Positions 52,001-59,507 of a DNA stretch of 64,000 nucleotides are shown in pieces (position 1 is the stretch's first letter; each line of letters begins with the position of its first letter). The notes beneath the pieces were generated by a model, which saw nothing but the letters and a program-made list of their open reading frames with translations, was not told the DNA's origin and ran no database searches. Source of the stretch: Actinoplanes octamycinicus (lineage in GTDB: Bacteria > Actinomycetota > Actinomycetes > Mycobacteriales > Micromonosporaceae); NCBI RefSeq assembly GCF_014205225.1, contig NZ_JACHNB010000001.1, forward strand, positions 8,227,501 through 8,291,500, read 5' to 3'. The translations under genes and the position numbers were made by a program.

Positions 52001-52571
52001 CGCGGGTCAGTACCGCGACCAGGCGGGTCCGCGGCACCACCAGATCGTTCTCGGTCTCGAAGACGACCGGGTCGCTCTCTCCGTCCAGCGGCGCGGCGCT
52101 CACCCGGGTGCCGGCCGGCACCAGCGGGTCGACCTGGGCGGCGGTGGCCGGCCGGAAGGTGAGCGGCACCCGGGCGGCCCGGGCCGGCAGCAGGTCGACG
52201 CCGATCAGGTCGAGGAAGGCGGCCAGGTTGCGGTCCGGTACCTGGTTGACCCGTTCGACGAGCTGTTCCAGCATCCGCGCGAAGATCCGGACCAGGCCGT
52301 ACGCCGGGTCCGGCTCGGGAACCACGGCGATCCGGCCGAGCCCGGGCACCGCGGCGAGCACCTGGAGCAGGGCGTCGTCGGCAACGGTCCCGGCGCTCGC
52401 GACGAGCTGCCCGGTGCCCGGGTCGGTGACGTCCTCGTTCAACGTCCGGCCGAGCAGCAGTTCCGGGACCACCGGCACCCGCTGCCAGCCGGCATGGCGC
52501 TGCAGCAGCCGCTCGGTCTGCGCGACCAGGTCGGCCGGCGTGCGCCTGTCGACCGGCGGTGGCCCGCTCAC
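49038..52571 (-). CDS. Large baseplate wedge protein (Afp11/gpJ-like)
   Basis: A 1177-residue protein, the largest in the window. The N-terminal part (ARMLEQLVERVNQVPDRNLA, AFLDLIGVDLLPARAARVPL, TFRPATAAQVDPLVPAGTRV) and the C-terminal part (RHRDRAVAVSDFEDLARQAS, SDVARVAAIAAGPGSVTVIV, SELYAVIEEVPGVDHVSALS) are baseplate-J modules. Between them lie beta-sandwich insertions (about 510-600) and repeated ALAWEYWTG/LAWEYWNGSGWAPLG blocks. These WEYW(T/N)G segments are common in large eCIS wedge proteins. It overlaps the gp25 gene by 4 bases. Confidence 0.88.
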   Translation of the reverse strand: MSGPPPVDRRTPADLVAQTERLLQRHAGWQRVPVVPELLLGRTLNEDVTDPGTGQLVASAGTVADDALLQVLAAVPGLGRIAVVPEPDPAYGLVRIFARMLEQLVERVNQVPDRNLAAFLDLIGVDLLPARAARVPLTFRPATAAQVDPLVPAGTRVSAAPLDGESDPVVFETENDLVVPRTRLVAVLTRDPAADRYRDSTGRQPFPAFTGDRPMTHDLFLDRLTPPGPAGEPEAVTLRFRPAEGNQPWPAGVTWAAWDGGDWADVPATTGPAPVGGAWEVHLPAVPPPTGGRWLRARLAAPLPRDGADRQLPRITQIQRRVVVRRSGLLPAQAVTADGPADPGDRFLPFGERPHVDDAVYLAHSAAFGTPGAVVTVDIPVGNPRRPQSGWPRPPVRPSPGLAVAWEYWTGQRWAELGRGTPLPGDRVLEPYVTSVETTDVTIGGQRPPGAVVTIERIHPPAAADTVPAGDTSWQRTLTGLQPGMSLFRIGVPNRPPVLAPVFRAGAGVDPVPLTLDPAPGIVAESPLVVAGSCGLAAGTAVLYNAATGTRTDVPLAGGRFEVPVTLAGGRNDLAVLVLDNAGRAVAGEVLPVVLQPAGFADATWAFTRPGQVTFQMPADAAPREVNGVAGAWVRARVASGGYGEDARYIPDGSTRPVYRLVPETHQPPAAGPCTIGYTAVSPFAPITAVRSDNDQTPRDHAAALAAGQEVQPFVPSADDRPTLYLGFAPPAFGNRPVTLFLGVAETRYTATPASPPAADPTLAWEYWNGSGWAPLGVRDRTRALTRSGLVTFLGPADQRESTEFGRSACWLRVRWLSGGYPEPPRLRHVLTGTTWATQSRTVRDEILGSSNGEPGQVFRLSGTPVLPGEQIQIRSAGNPSGDTVENWVGVGDFYESGPSDRHYVLDRASGTVTFGDGRRGLIPPPGRGNVRAVRYQVGGGARGNRAAGTIVQLKTAVPYVDSVTNVEPARGGAPAETAAAARERGPRTLRHRDRAVAVSDFEDLARQASSDVARVAAIAAGPGSVTVIVVPRDPVPQPVPDLELLGRVDEHLRARMTPTATLTVAGPDWLRTRVDAEVVPSAEAGADLVAGVLARLAAFLHPVTGGPDGAGWDFGRRPHRSELYAVIEEVPGVDHVSALSVTNEADGPVRADRLLTYGGAHRIVLREGDDDADPEP

Positions 52572-52969
52572 GGCGCCACCCCCGGGTCCAGGTAGAACGG
52601 GTAGACCAGGTTGAACACCGTGTTGGTGGCCCGGAGGCGGTAATCGATCTGGATCAGCAGCGTGGCCGGCGAGTCCGGTGCCGAGCCGGCCCGGACGTCG
52701 AGCAGGTCGATCCGTGGCTCCCAGCGCACCAGCGCGTCCCGCACCCGGGCTTCGACCAGCCCGGCGGTGGCCGCGTTGCTGATGCCGAAGACCAGGTCGT
52801 GCACGCCGCAGCCGAAGCCGGGCCGCATCGCCCGCTCGCCCGGCGCGGTGCTCAGGATCAGCCAGATCGCCTCCCGGACGCTGTCCTCGCCGGACACCCG
52901 GACGACCCGGCCGCGTTCGTCGAGCTGGATCGGGAACTTCCAGCCCACCCCGGTGAAGTCGGCGGTCAT
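52568..52969 (-). CDS. Baseplate protein gp25-like (GPW/gp25 family)
   Basis: A 133-residue protein. GVGWKFPIQLDERGRVVRVS, VREAIWLILSTAPGERAMRP, GFGCGVHDLVFG is the diagnostic gp25/W fold, including the E-x-R-like core that nucleates sheath assembly. DALVRWEPRIDLLDVRAGSA follows. It sits between the PAAR tip and the large wedge gene, as in other contractile injection clusters. Confidence 0.92.
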   Translation of the reverse strand: MTADFTGVGWKFPIQLDERGRVVRVSGEDSVREAIWLILSTAPGERAMRPGFGCGVHDLVFGISNAATAGLVEARVRDALVRWEPRIDLLDVRAGSAPDSPATLLIQIDYRLRATNTVFNLVYPFYLDPGVAP

Positions 52970-52981
52970 CGTCCTCCCGCC

Positions 52982-53380
52982 TCAGCCGATCGTCACGGTG
53001 CCGCCGGCGACGACCCGGCCGACGGCGAGGTCGGCCGGATCGTTGCAGGTGGTGGCGGGGTCGCCGGACCGGGCGGCGGCCCGCCCGTTGATCGTCACGG
53101 TGGTGCTGCCGGCCTGCACGGTGGCCCGGTTCGCCGGTGGCGTGGCGAAGCCGGTGCCGGGCGGCGACGGCAGGTGCGCCGGGACGTTGCCGGCGGTGCT
53201 GCCGACCGTCGCGGCGGGCCGGCCCTCGATGGTGACGTCGCTGCTCAGGCCACCGGTCAGCACGCCGCTGAACGGGTGCGGCAGCGGCTGCGGCACCAGC
53301 GTCCCGCCGGACGGGACCAGCACGATGTGCGTGTCAGTGGCGACGATCCGGTCGCCCTGCTTGGCGGCGGGCAGGCCCAT
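52982..53380 (-). CDS. PAAR-like spike tip protein
   Basis: A 132-residue protein of PAAR type: MGLPAAKQGDRIVATDTHIV, TGGLSSDVTIEGRPAATVGS, ATVQAGSTTVTINGRAAARS, GDPATTCNDPADLAVGRV. The repeated 'V.I.GRPAA..GS' hairpins build the cone that sharpens the spike, often with a metal held by His/Cys residues (His at 18, Cys near 112). It follows the spike gene by 9 bases. Confidence 0.9.
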   Translation of the reverse strand: MGLPAAKQGDRIVATDTHIVLVPSGGTLVPQPLPHPFSGVLTGGLSSDVTIEGRPAATVGSTAGNVPAHLPSPPGTGFATPPANRATVQAGSTTVTINGRAAARSGDPATTCNDPADLAVGRVVAGGTVTIG

Positions 53381-53389
53381 GTTTCCCCC

Positions 53390-54046
53390 TCAGTTGATGC
53401 CGACGGTGCTGCCGGCCACCGCGCAGTGCCCGCTCGCCCGCAGCGTGGCGCCGGCGGCGGAGGTGACGGTGACGTCGCCGCCGGACGAGCTCAGCTCGAT
53501 GCTCTGGCCGGTCACCACGACCTTGCCGGTGGCGGACTCCAGGACCAGGTCGCCGTCGGCGTGCACGGTGACGGTGCCGGCCGCGGTGTCGATCACGATG
53601 CGGTTGGCGCCGCCCGCGCCGACGATCTCGACGCGGCCGGCGCCGTCGGTGTCGTCGAGCCGGATCAGGTGCCCGGCGCGGGAGACGATGGCGCGCCTGG
53701 CGACCTGACCGGACTCGTCGAGCGGCGTGGACTCCGGCGGGGCGTCCACGCCGTTCCAGAGCGCGCCGAGCACGTACGGAAAACGGATGTCACCGTGCGC
53801 GAAAGCGACCAGGACCTCGTCGTCGACCTCGGGCAGGAGCTGCAGGCCCCGCCCGGGGCCGGCCATCGGCGCGGCGATCCGCGCCCACCAGCTCTCGTCA
53901 TTTCCGGACAGCCAGGGGAAGCGGACCCGGACCCGGCCGAGCCCGTCCGGGTCGTTGTTGTTGGTGACGATCCCCGGGACGACGCCGAAGACGCGGTCGT
54001 GGCCGCCCGGCGGCGGTCCCAGCAGATCCAGCAGGTCGTTGCTCAT
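53390..54046 (-). CDS. Spike protein gpV/VgrG-like
   Basis: A 218-residue baseplate protein V. The OB-fold (VFGVVPGIVTNNNDPDGLGR, VRVRFPWLSGNDESWWARIA, QLLPEVDDEVLVAFAHGDIR, FPYVLGALWNG) is followed by a strand-repeat helix (IVIDTAAGTVTVHADGDLVL, VTGQSIELSSSGGDVTVTSA) that forms the trimeric needle. It pairs with gpD upstream, with which it overlaps by 4 bases, and carries the PAAR tip. Confidence 0.92.
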   Translation of the reverse strand: MSNDLLDLLGPPPGGHDRVFGVVPGIVTNNNDPDGLGRVRVRFPWLSGNDESWWARIAAPMAGPGRGLQLLPEVDDEVLVAFAHGDIRFPYVLGALWNGVDAPPESTPLDESGQVARRAIVSRAGHLIRLDDTDGAGRVEIVGAGGANRIVIDTAAGTVTVHADGDLVLESATGKVVVTGQSIELSSSGGDVTVTSAAGATLRASGHCAVAGSTVGIN

Positions 54047-55098
54047 GAGACGGCGTTCCTCCGGACCGAGAAGGACGTCCGGTATCCGGACGCGTCGATG
54101 GTGTGGGTGGTCTGCGCGACGTAGTACGGGCCGCTGAACGCGGGCCCGAGCCCGGCCAGCTCGAGCACCTCGCCGGCGCGCAGCCCGGGCTCGCCGGCCG
54201 CCGACCCGGTGCCGGTGACGAAATCCAGCGCCCGGTCCTGGTAGATCGCCCGGGCCAGCACGTCGGCCTCCTCCTGCGAGGCGATCGGGGTGTCCACCCG
54301 GATCTCCTCGACCCGCCGGTGGAACGCCGTCTCGGCGACCGCCGCACCGGTGCGCCGGCCGCCCATCCCGGCAGCAGCGGTGTCCGCGCCGGCCTCGCCG
54401 CGGACCTCCTTCTTGGTCCGCGCGTCATAGCCGCACACGATCACCTTGCTGACCTGCCGCAGCGTGTTCATCGTCGGGTGGAACGAGCGCAGCGAGCGGC
54501 CCCATTCGAGGCGGAAGCCACCGCGGTCGGCGGACCGCTGCTCGCGGAAGACCAGGGTGCGGCCGTCGACCGTCACCTCGAAGCCGATCGCGCGGGCTCG
54601 CTGGACCAGGAAGGCCAGGTCGGTCTGGTTGTACTGGATCAGGTACGGGTGCCGGGCCCCGGTCCGTTCCGCGGCGGCCTTGAGCCCGAGGCCGGCCGCG
54701 ATCCGCTCGGCCACGTCCTGATCGGTGACGTCCTGGAAGGTGCGGCTGCGGGCGGCGCCGCGCAGCCAGTGCAGCCGCGTGTATCCCTCGACCCGGACGG
54801 TCGGCGTGCCGGACTCCGGGAAGGCCGGGCTCAGGCTGGTGATCTCGCCGTCGAACAGGGTGCGCAGCTCGCCGGCGTACCCCATGCCGATGGTGACCGC
54901 GTTGCCCTCGCGGAACCAGTCGGCCTGCTCGGTGTGCGTCCACGGCATGCTCGGGTACGGGTTGGCGACGGTCAGGCTGAAGTGGTCGAGCAGGTCCGGC
55001 TCGTGCACCACGGACAGCTCGGTCACGTGGGCGGCGACCTCAGCGGTGATGCTGGTCCCGTCGACGAGCACCGAGAAGGCGGGCGCGAACCGGCTCAT
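54043..55098 (-). CDS. Baseplate hub protein gpD-like
   Basis: A 351-residue protein from ATG 55098 (ATGA overlap with the LysM gene). FSVLVDGTSITAEVAAHVTE, HFSLTVANPYPSMPWTHTEQ, FREGNAVTIGMGYAGELRTL, FDGEITSLSPAFPESGTPTV and QNVD-like TFQDVTDQDVAERIAAGLGL match the phage late-control gene D family. It makes the trimeric hub joining tube to spike; the spike gpV follows. In Afp the two are fused in one protein (Afp8), here they are separate. Confidence 0.92.
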   Translation of the reverse strand: MSRFAPAFSVLVDGTSITAEVAAHVTELSVVHEPDLLDHFSLTVANPYPSMPWTHTEQADWFREGNAVTIGMGYAGELRTLFDGEITSLSPAFPESGTPTVRVEGYTRLHWLRGAARSRTFQDVTDQDVAERIAAGLGLKAAAERTGARHPYLIQYNQTDLAFLVQRARAIGFEVTVDGRTLVFREQRSADRGGFRLEWGRSLRSFHPTMNTLRQVSKVIVCGYDARTKKEVRGEAGADTAAAGMGGRRTGAAVAETAFHRRVEEIRVDTPIASQEEADVLARAIYQDRALDFVTGTGSAAGEPGLRAGEVLELAGLGPAFSGPYYVAQTTHTIDASGYRTSFSVRRNAVS

Positions 55099-55727
55099 GA
55101 CCCGGCCTCCGGCGGCAGCGGCGGGACGGCCAGCACCCGGCCCGGTTCCAGCCTGCGCGGGTTGTCGATGCCGTTGGCCTCGGCGATCGGCCGCCAGCGG
55201 GCCGGGTCGCCGTACTCGGCGGCGGCGATGGTGGCCAGGGTGTCGCCGCGGGCCACCACCCGGGTCTTGGCGTGGTCGGCGGACTCGGTGGGGCGGCGGC
55301 GGACCTCGACGGCCAGGTCGACGTACTCCTTGAAGGTGACGCCGAGGATCGCGCGGACCGGGGTGCCGTCGGCCAGGAACAGGGTGAACCGGCCGCTGAC
55401 CCGGTCCAGCACCGCGGTGAACAGGAAGGTGCCCCATCCGACCCGGCAGATCGGCGGCGCGTGCGTGCCGGGGTCGATGCGCAGCAGGTCATACACGCGG
55501 TCGGTGTGCTCGCGCACGTCCGTCTGCTTCTCGTACGTGTCGAAGAACAACTCCATCGTCAGCACCGCGGTGGTGCCCCTGACGAACTGCAGGATCGGCG
55601 CGGCCTGGCCGGGGATCGGGATCTCGGCGATCTGATTGCCCCGGTCCAGCGTGTACTGGGTCGGGTTGAACAGGGCGGTGATCGCGGCGCCACCGGCCGG
55701 CGTGATGTGGATCTTCTCGAGTGGCAT
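55095..55727 (-). CDS. LysM baseplate protein (Afp7-like)
   Basis: A 210-residue protein from ATG 55727. The N-terminal part (LFNPTQYTLDRGNQIAEIPI, LQFVRGTTAVLTMELFFDTY) is the Afp7/gp53-like region. The C-terminus is a LysM domain (TRVVARGDTLATIAAAEYGD, NPRRLEPGRVLAVPP). In related devices it connects hub and wedge, and the LysM domain acts as a structural adaptor. It starts 4 bases after the proline-rich protein's stop. Confidence 0.9.
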   Translation of the reverse strand: MPLEKIHITPAGGAAITALFNPTQYTLDRGNQIAEIPIPGQAAPILQFVRGTTAVLTMELFFDTYEKQTDVREHTDRVYDLLRIDPGTHAPPICRVGWGTFLFTAVLDRVSGRFTLFLADGTPVRAILGVTFKEYVDLAVEVRRRPTESADHAKTRVVARGDTLATIAAAEYGDPARWRPIAEANGIDNPRRLEPGRVLAVPPLPPEAGS

Positions 55728-55731
55728 CGGG

Positions 55732-56904
55732 TCACCAGCCCCGGCGTTCGCGGTCGCTGCGCAGGCGGCGGACGAGCAGGCCGTAGACGTGGTCGGCGAG
55801 GGCGGGCAGGTCGGGCGGGGTGGGCTGCGGCGGGCCGAACGGGACGGTGCCGGGTGCGGTGGCGGTCGCCTCCGGGAGGTCCGGTGCGGCCTGCGGCGCG
55901 GAACTCGCCGGGGCGGCCGCCCGTTGCGGGGCGCGCGGCGCGCCGGCCCTCGGCCCTTCCGGAAGCAGCGGCTCCGGAAACTTCGACAGCGCGCTTCCCG
56001 GGACCGACGGGACGGCACTGCCGGCGCCGAAGCCGGCCGGGTGCTGCCCAGCCGGCGCGGCGGCGCCGCCGGTGCGGGTGACGGGAACTGCCGAGGATGA
56101 CGCGATGGGCGCGATCGCCACCGGACGGTCGGCACCGGCGGATCCCGGCAACGACGTTGGGCCGCGCCGCACTGTGATCACTTCCGGACGACCGGTGGCG
56201 CCACGGCGAACCGGCACGGGGCGCGACGGCGGCCGCGCGACAGGCGATGCCGCCGGCGACTCCGCGCCGGCGATCGGCGACACGGACACCCGGTCACCAG
56301 GCGAAGGAACACCCGTGAGAGCGACACCCGGAGGCGGAAGACCCATGGGAGAGACAACCGTGGGCGGAAGACCCGTGGGAACGACACCCGTGGGCGCAAG
56401 GCCCGTGGGCGGGACGCCCGGAGTGGCCGATGCCGCGCCGGTGCCCGGCCACCGGATCGTTACTGATCTCGCCGAGCCGGTCCCGGTGGCACCGCCCGGC
56501 ATAGTCGCCGACAGCTGAGCAACCTGGAGTTCCGGCTGCTCAAGCCCCTTGTGGATACCGGTCCCCGACGCGGATCGCGCGAGCCGGGAGGTCGTTGCGA
56601 CCACCGGTGTGCCCCTGTCCGGCCTGGCGGGCGTCAAGGCCACCGCCGGCACGGGCACCAGCGGAACCACCCCCGCCGACCGGCCACCGCCGACCGGGAC
56701 CGCCGCCGGCCCACCGTTCCCCCACGACGGCCACCGCCCGAACGCCTCCCGCACAGCCCACCGCCGCAGCACCGAGTCAAGCAGAGGCAACCTCCGATCG
56801 CTCCCGGACAGCTCCTGCGCCCGCCGTCGCGCGTCCCCAAGCCGGATCACCCCGGGCCGCTCCACGAACCGCCCGGCCAGATCGTCCCCCCACGCCTCGG
56901 TCAC
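55732..56904 (-). CDS. Proline-rich protein of the injection-system operon
   Basis: A 390-residue protein from GTG 56904 (GTGA overlap with the tube gene). The short ordered N-terminus (GDDLAGRFVERPGVIRLGDA, LLDSVLRRWAVREAFGRWP) and C-terminus (LPALADHVYGLLVRRLRSDR) bracket about 300 residues rich in Pro, Ala, Gly, Ser and Thr. These include a 10-residue repeat (PTGLAPTGVVPTGLPPT). I do not recognise a family. The position between tube and LysM protein, with two ordered ends and a disordered middle, suggests a linker, a loading or length-setting factor or the device's missing tape measure; this is unproven. Confidence 0.7.
   Translation of the reverse strand: MTEAWGDDLAGRFVERPGVIRLGDARRRAQELSGSDRRLPLLDSVLRRWAVREAFGRWPSWGNGGPAAVPVGGGRSAGVVPLVPVPAVALTPARPDRGTPVVATTSRLARSASGTGIHKGLEQPELQVAQLSATMPGGATGTGSARSVTIRWPGTGAASATPGVPPTGLAPTGVVPTGLPPTVVSPMGLPPPGVALTGVPSPGDRVSVSPIAGAESPAASPVARPPSRPVPVRRGATGRPEVITVRRGPTSLPGSAGADRPVAIAPIASSSAVPVTRTGGAAAPAGQHPAGFGAGSAVPSVPGSALSKFPEPLLPEGPRAGAPRAPQRAAAPASSAPQAAPDLPEATATAPGTVPFGPPQPTPPDLPALADHVYGLLVRRLRSDRERRGW
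56333..56422. repeat. 30-bp tandem repeat in the proline-rich gene
   Basis: Three 30-bp units (56333-56362, 56363-56392, 56393-56422) share GGCGGAAGACCCGTGGGA-like cores, with a diverged 33-base fourth copy at 56300-56332. They encode a PTGxxPTxxx repeat on the minus strand. In-frame repeats can change number by slippage. Confidence 0.75.
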
Positions 56905-57359
56905 CCCGCACCCCCGGCCCGCGCCTTGCGCAACCCCTGATGCACCAGCTCGACTGCCTCCACCGCGACGGTCCCGGACGCGGCCCGCAGCTCCGGCCCG
57001 GTCCACCGCACCGGCAACGCCTGCAGGAAGTGCCACCACATGACGTCCTCCCCCGCACCGTCCAGCAGGTAGACGGTCCCGTCCCGGCGTTCGAACACCC
57101 CGCCGAGCACGTCCTGGTGCCACTGCCAGAGCGCTTCCACGTCGCTGATCCCGTTGCGCAGCACCAGGTTGGCCGGGTAGCGGGCCGGCCCGGGCAGCTT
57201 GTGCTCGTACTCGTTCACCCCGCCCTCCCGGTACGTCTCCACCACCGTCTCCACCTGCAGCCCGGTCACCTCGGTGAACCCGCCGACGACGAGCCCGCCG
57301 ACCTCGACCCGGAACCCGTAGCCCAGGTACGGGTCGACGCGCTCCCCGGTCGTCGCCAC
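56901..57359 (-). CDS. Tail tube protein, gp19-like (second tube)
   Basis: A 152-residue T4 gp19/Hcp-like protein. VDPYLGYGFRVEVGGLVVGG, FTEVTGLQVETVVETYREGG, LRNGISDVEALWQWHQDVL, VYLLDGAGEDVMWWHFLQAL, then AVEAVELVHQGLRKARAG covers the full fold. It is a paralogue of the tube at 57895-58329 and probably caps or starts the tube near the baseplate (Afp5-like role), as two distinct tubes are usual in this group. Confidence 0.92.
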   Translation of the reverse strand: MATTGERVDPYLGYGFRVEVGGLVVGGFTEVTGLQVETVVETYREGGVNEYEHKLPGPARYPANLVLRNGISDVEALWQWHQDVLGGVFERRDGTVYLLDGAGEDVMWWHFLQALPVRWTGPELRAASGTVAVEAVELVHQGLRKARAGGAG

Positions 57360-57386
57360 AGCCGTCCCTCCTCCGCCGGCGAAAGC

Positions 57387-57536
57387 TCACTCGCGGGACA
57401 GCAGCGCGGCCACCTCGGCCACCCAGCGCTGCCGCTCCCGGTGCGCCATCGACATGATCTGGTCGTACGGCCAGTGCAGGTGGAAGCCGAGATACGCCAC
57501 CTCCTCGTGCAGCCGCTGCGAGGGGTAGCGCGTCAT
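57387..57536 (-). CDS. Small conserved injection-system protein (DUF6760-type)
   Basis: A 49-residue protein, ATG 57536, overlapping the previous stop (ATGA). MTRYPSQRLHEEVAYLGFHL, HWPYDQIMSMAHRERQRWVA, EVAALLSRE is the pattern of a tiny helical protein found between tube genes in many clusters, often as the second cistron of a tail-assembly-chaperone pair. It is too short for most gene finders. Confidence 0.8.
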   Translation of the reverse strand: MTRYPSQRLHEEVAYLGFHLHWPYDQIMSMAHRERQRWVAEVAALLSRE

Positions 57537-57898
57537 CCCCCCAGGCCGCTCAGCTCCACCGCGAACTCGGTCTCGCAGCGCGGGCAGACCACGGTTCCGT
57601 GCGCCGCCCCGTCCTCGTTGACCCGGCGGTAGAACTCCTGCAGGAACGCCAGGTCCCCGGCCGGCAACCCCTCCATGACCTTCGGGTTGACCCGGGGCAG
57701 GTCGCCGAGCCGCAGCACCACCCGGGAGAGCAGGATGAGCACCAGGTAGCCCGGGTTGGCCTGCACCCGCGGGTCCTGCATCGGCGCGATCTCGTCGTAC
57801 GCGGTGGCCAGCCGCATCACCCCGGCGCGGTGCACCGCGCCGTCCGCGTCGGTGTAGCCGCGGGGCAGCGTGAACGGGAACTCGGTCGGCGGGTTCAT
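57533..57898 (-). CDS. Tail-assembly-type protein with CxxC
   Basis: A 121-residue protein from ATG 57898, overlapping the first tube gene by 4 bases. FPFTLPRGYTDADGAVHRAG, VMRLATAYDEIAPMQDPRVQ, LVLILLSRVVLRLGDLPRV, then VCPRCETEFAVELSGLG with Cys105 and Cys108. It resembles phage tail assembly chaperones (gpG/gp41-like) that hold the tape measure before tube growth, and forms a pair with the 49-residue protein. Confidence 0.82.
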   Translation of the reverse strand: MNPPTEFPFTLPRGYTDADGAVHRAGVMRLATAYDEIAPMQDPRVQANPGYLVLILLSRVVLRLGDLPRVNPKVMEGLPAGDLAFLQEFYRRVNEDGAAHGTVVCPRCETEFAVELSGLGG

Positions 57899-58329
57899 GC
57901 CCGGACCAGCCCCTCGTGGGTGATCTCGACGGACTCGATGGCCACCTCGTTCGCCGTCGCGTTCAGCGCCGGTCCGGTCCACTTGCTCGGCCAGCCGCCG
58001 ACGAAGTTCCACCGCACCTGCTCCTGCCCGAGCTCATCGAGCAGCACTATCGAGCCGTTGCGCCGCTCGATCCGGCCGGTCATCGCCCGTTCCCGCCACT
58101 GCCAGAACGCGGCGCTCGTGGTGATCCCCCAGCGCAGCACGATCGCCGGGTAGGTGACCAGGCCGGCCAGCTGGCGCATGGTCGGCGGGTCGTTGCCCTC
58201 CCGGTACGGCACCGGGGCGGTCGTCGTCTCCAGCCCGGACACCTGCTGGAATCCAGCCTGCGCGACCTGGTCGATCTCGACCAGGAAGCTGTGCGCGAAG
58301 AACGGGTCGACGCGTACTCCTAGCGGCAT
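57895..58329 (-). CDS. Tail tube protein, gp19-like (main tube)
   Basis: A 144-residue tube subunit. VDPFFAHSFLVEIDQVAQAG, FQQVSGLETTTAPVPYREGN, LRWGITTSAAFWQWRERAMT, LLDELGQEQVRWNFVGGWPS, then AIESVEITHEGLVRA. It follows the sheath genes after a 21-base gap and is expected to be the repeated inner tube of the device. Confidence 0.93.
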   Translation of the reverse strand: MPLGVRVDPFFAHSFLVEIDQVAQAGFQQVSGLETTTAPVPYREGNDPPTMRQLAGLVTYPAIVLRWGITTSAAFWQWRERAMTGRIERRNGSIVLLDELGQEQVRWNFVGGWPSKWTGPALNATANEVAIESVEITHEGLVRA

Positions 58330-58350
58330 TGCCGGTACCTCCCGATCCGG

Positions 58351-59505
58351 TCAGCCGTCGCCGGCCGACGCGGTGAACGCGATGGTCGCGCCATCGCTGA
58401 CGATGCGAACGACGACGAACTCGTGCAGGCCGCACGGCGCGAAACCGACCTCGGCCACCGCCATACCCCGCGCGCGTACGTCAAAGGTGTTGGTCTCGGC
58501 GTCGCATTTGACGTAGAAACCCTGCTCGGCGGTCCGGCCGGCGAGCGCGCCCTGCCGGAACAGCTCGTGGAAGACGGCGGTCAGCTCGCGCACGATGCGC
58601 GCCCACAGCGGTGGCGCGTTCGGTTCGAAGGCGAGCCCGCGCATGGTGTGGTCGAGTCGCCGGGCGACGCTCAGCCAGAGCCGCCGGACGCTCACGTAAC
58701 GCCAGAGCGGATCGGTGGACAGGGTGCGCGCGCCCCACACCCGGATGCCGCGTCCCGGGAACGCGCGCAGGCAGTTCACCCCTGCCGGATTGAGCACCGC
58801 CTGCTCGGCGTCGGTGACCTGAGCGGCCAGATCGGTGACGCCGGCGAGCACCACGTTGGCCGGCGCGTGATGCACACCGGACTGTGCGTCGGTGGCCGCA
58901 TACACCCCGGCCAGATGTCCGCACGGCGGCACCAGCGCGCCGCCGGCGACGCGCACCCACGGGTGGTACAGGGCCCCGCCGGCCTCTGCACGTCCGCTCA
59001 GTCCGGCCGCTTGCGCGAGCAGCGCGTCGCGGCCGACGCCGGGCAGCGGGTCCAGGATCGCGAACCGGTCACCGGTCTGCACGCAGTGGTCGAGCACCGC
59101 CCGCTGCATTGTCCGCACCTGCTCGGGCGCCGGCGGCAGGCCGCCTTCGCGGTCGCGCACCACGTCCGGTACACAGATCAGATCCGCGTTCTCGTACGCC
59201 GTGAGCACCGCCAAACCGTCCGAGAGAGCGTCCTCCGGGGCGCGATCCGGCGCCAGCGCGAGCACGTGACAGCGGGTGCCGCCGGCGCCGAAGAAGCCGC
59301 GGACCGCCGCCCCCAGGAAGCCCGGCCGGCCCGCGCCGTACACCGAGACGAACTGATCCCAGAGGTCCACCGGCTGCGGCGTGCCGATCGGGCCCTGCAC
59401 CGCGTACCCCAGAAAAACCGGCACGCCGGTGACCGGACCGGCGACCGCGGCCACCGTGCGGTCCTCCCGGTGCACGCCGGGAGTGGACGGGCTCGGGCCG
59501 GTCAC
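58351..59505 (-). CDS. Contractile sheath protein, second paralogue
   Basis: A 384-residue sheath. VPVFLGYAVQGPIGTPQPVD, RGFFGAGGTRCHVLALAP, LVPPCGHLAGVYAATDAQSG, VHHAPANVVLAGVTDLAAQV, GIRVWGARTLSTDPLWRYVS, then GFYVKCDAETNTFDVRARGM. It lacks the typical first 'APGVYVEE' strand and starts MTGPSPSTPGVHREDRTVAA, so its N-terminal linker may differ. It begins 2 bases after the first sheath's stop. Two sheath types are usual in Afp-type devices; one may form a ring at the base. Confidence 0.9.
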   Translation of the reverse strand: MTGPSPSTPGVHREDRTVAAVAGPVTGVPVFLGYAVQGPIGTPQPVDLWDQFVSVYGAGRPGFLGAAVRGFFGAGGTRCHVLALAPDRAPEDALSDGLAVLTAYENADLICVPDVVRDREGGLPPAPEQVRTMQRAVLDHCVQTGDRFAILDPLPGVGRDALLAQAAGLSGRAEAGGALYHPWVRVAGGALVPPCGHLAGVYAATDAQSGVHHAPANVVLAGVTDLAAQVTDAEQAVLNPAGVNCLRAFPGRGIRVWGARTLSTDPLWRYVSVRRLWLSVARRLDHTMRGLAFEPNAPPLWARIVRELTAVFHELFRQGALAGRTAEQGFYVKCDAETNTFDVRARGMAVAEVGFAPCGLHEFVVVRIVSDGATIAFTASAGDG

Positions 59506-59507
59506 GG

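Noticed and set aside
56300..56422. CRISPR array
   Set aside because: Units are contiguous without spacers and stay in frame within a protein gene.
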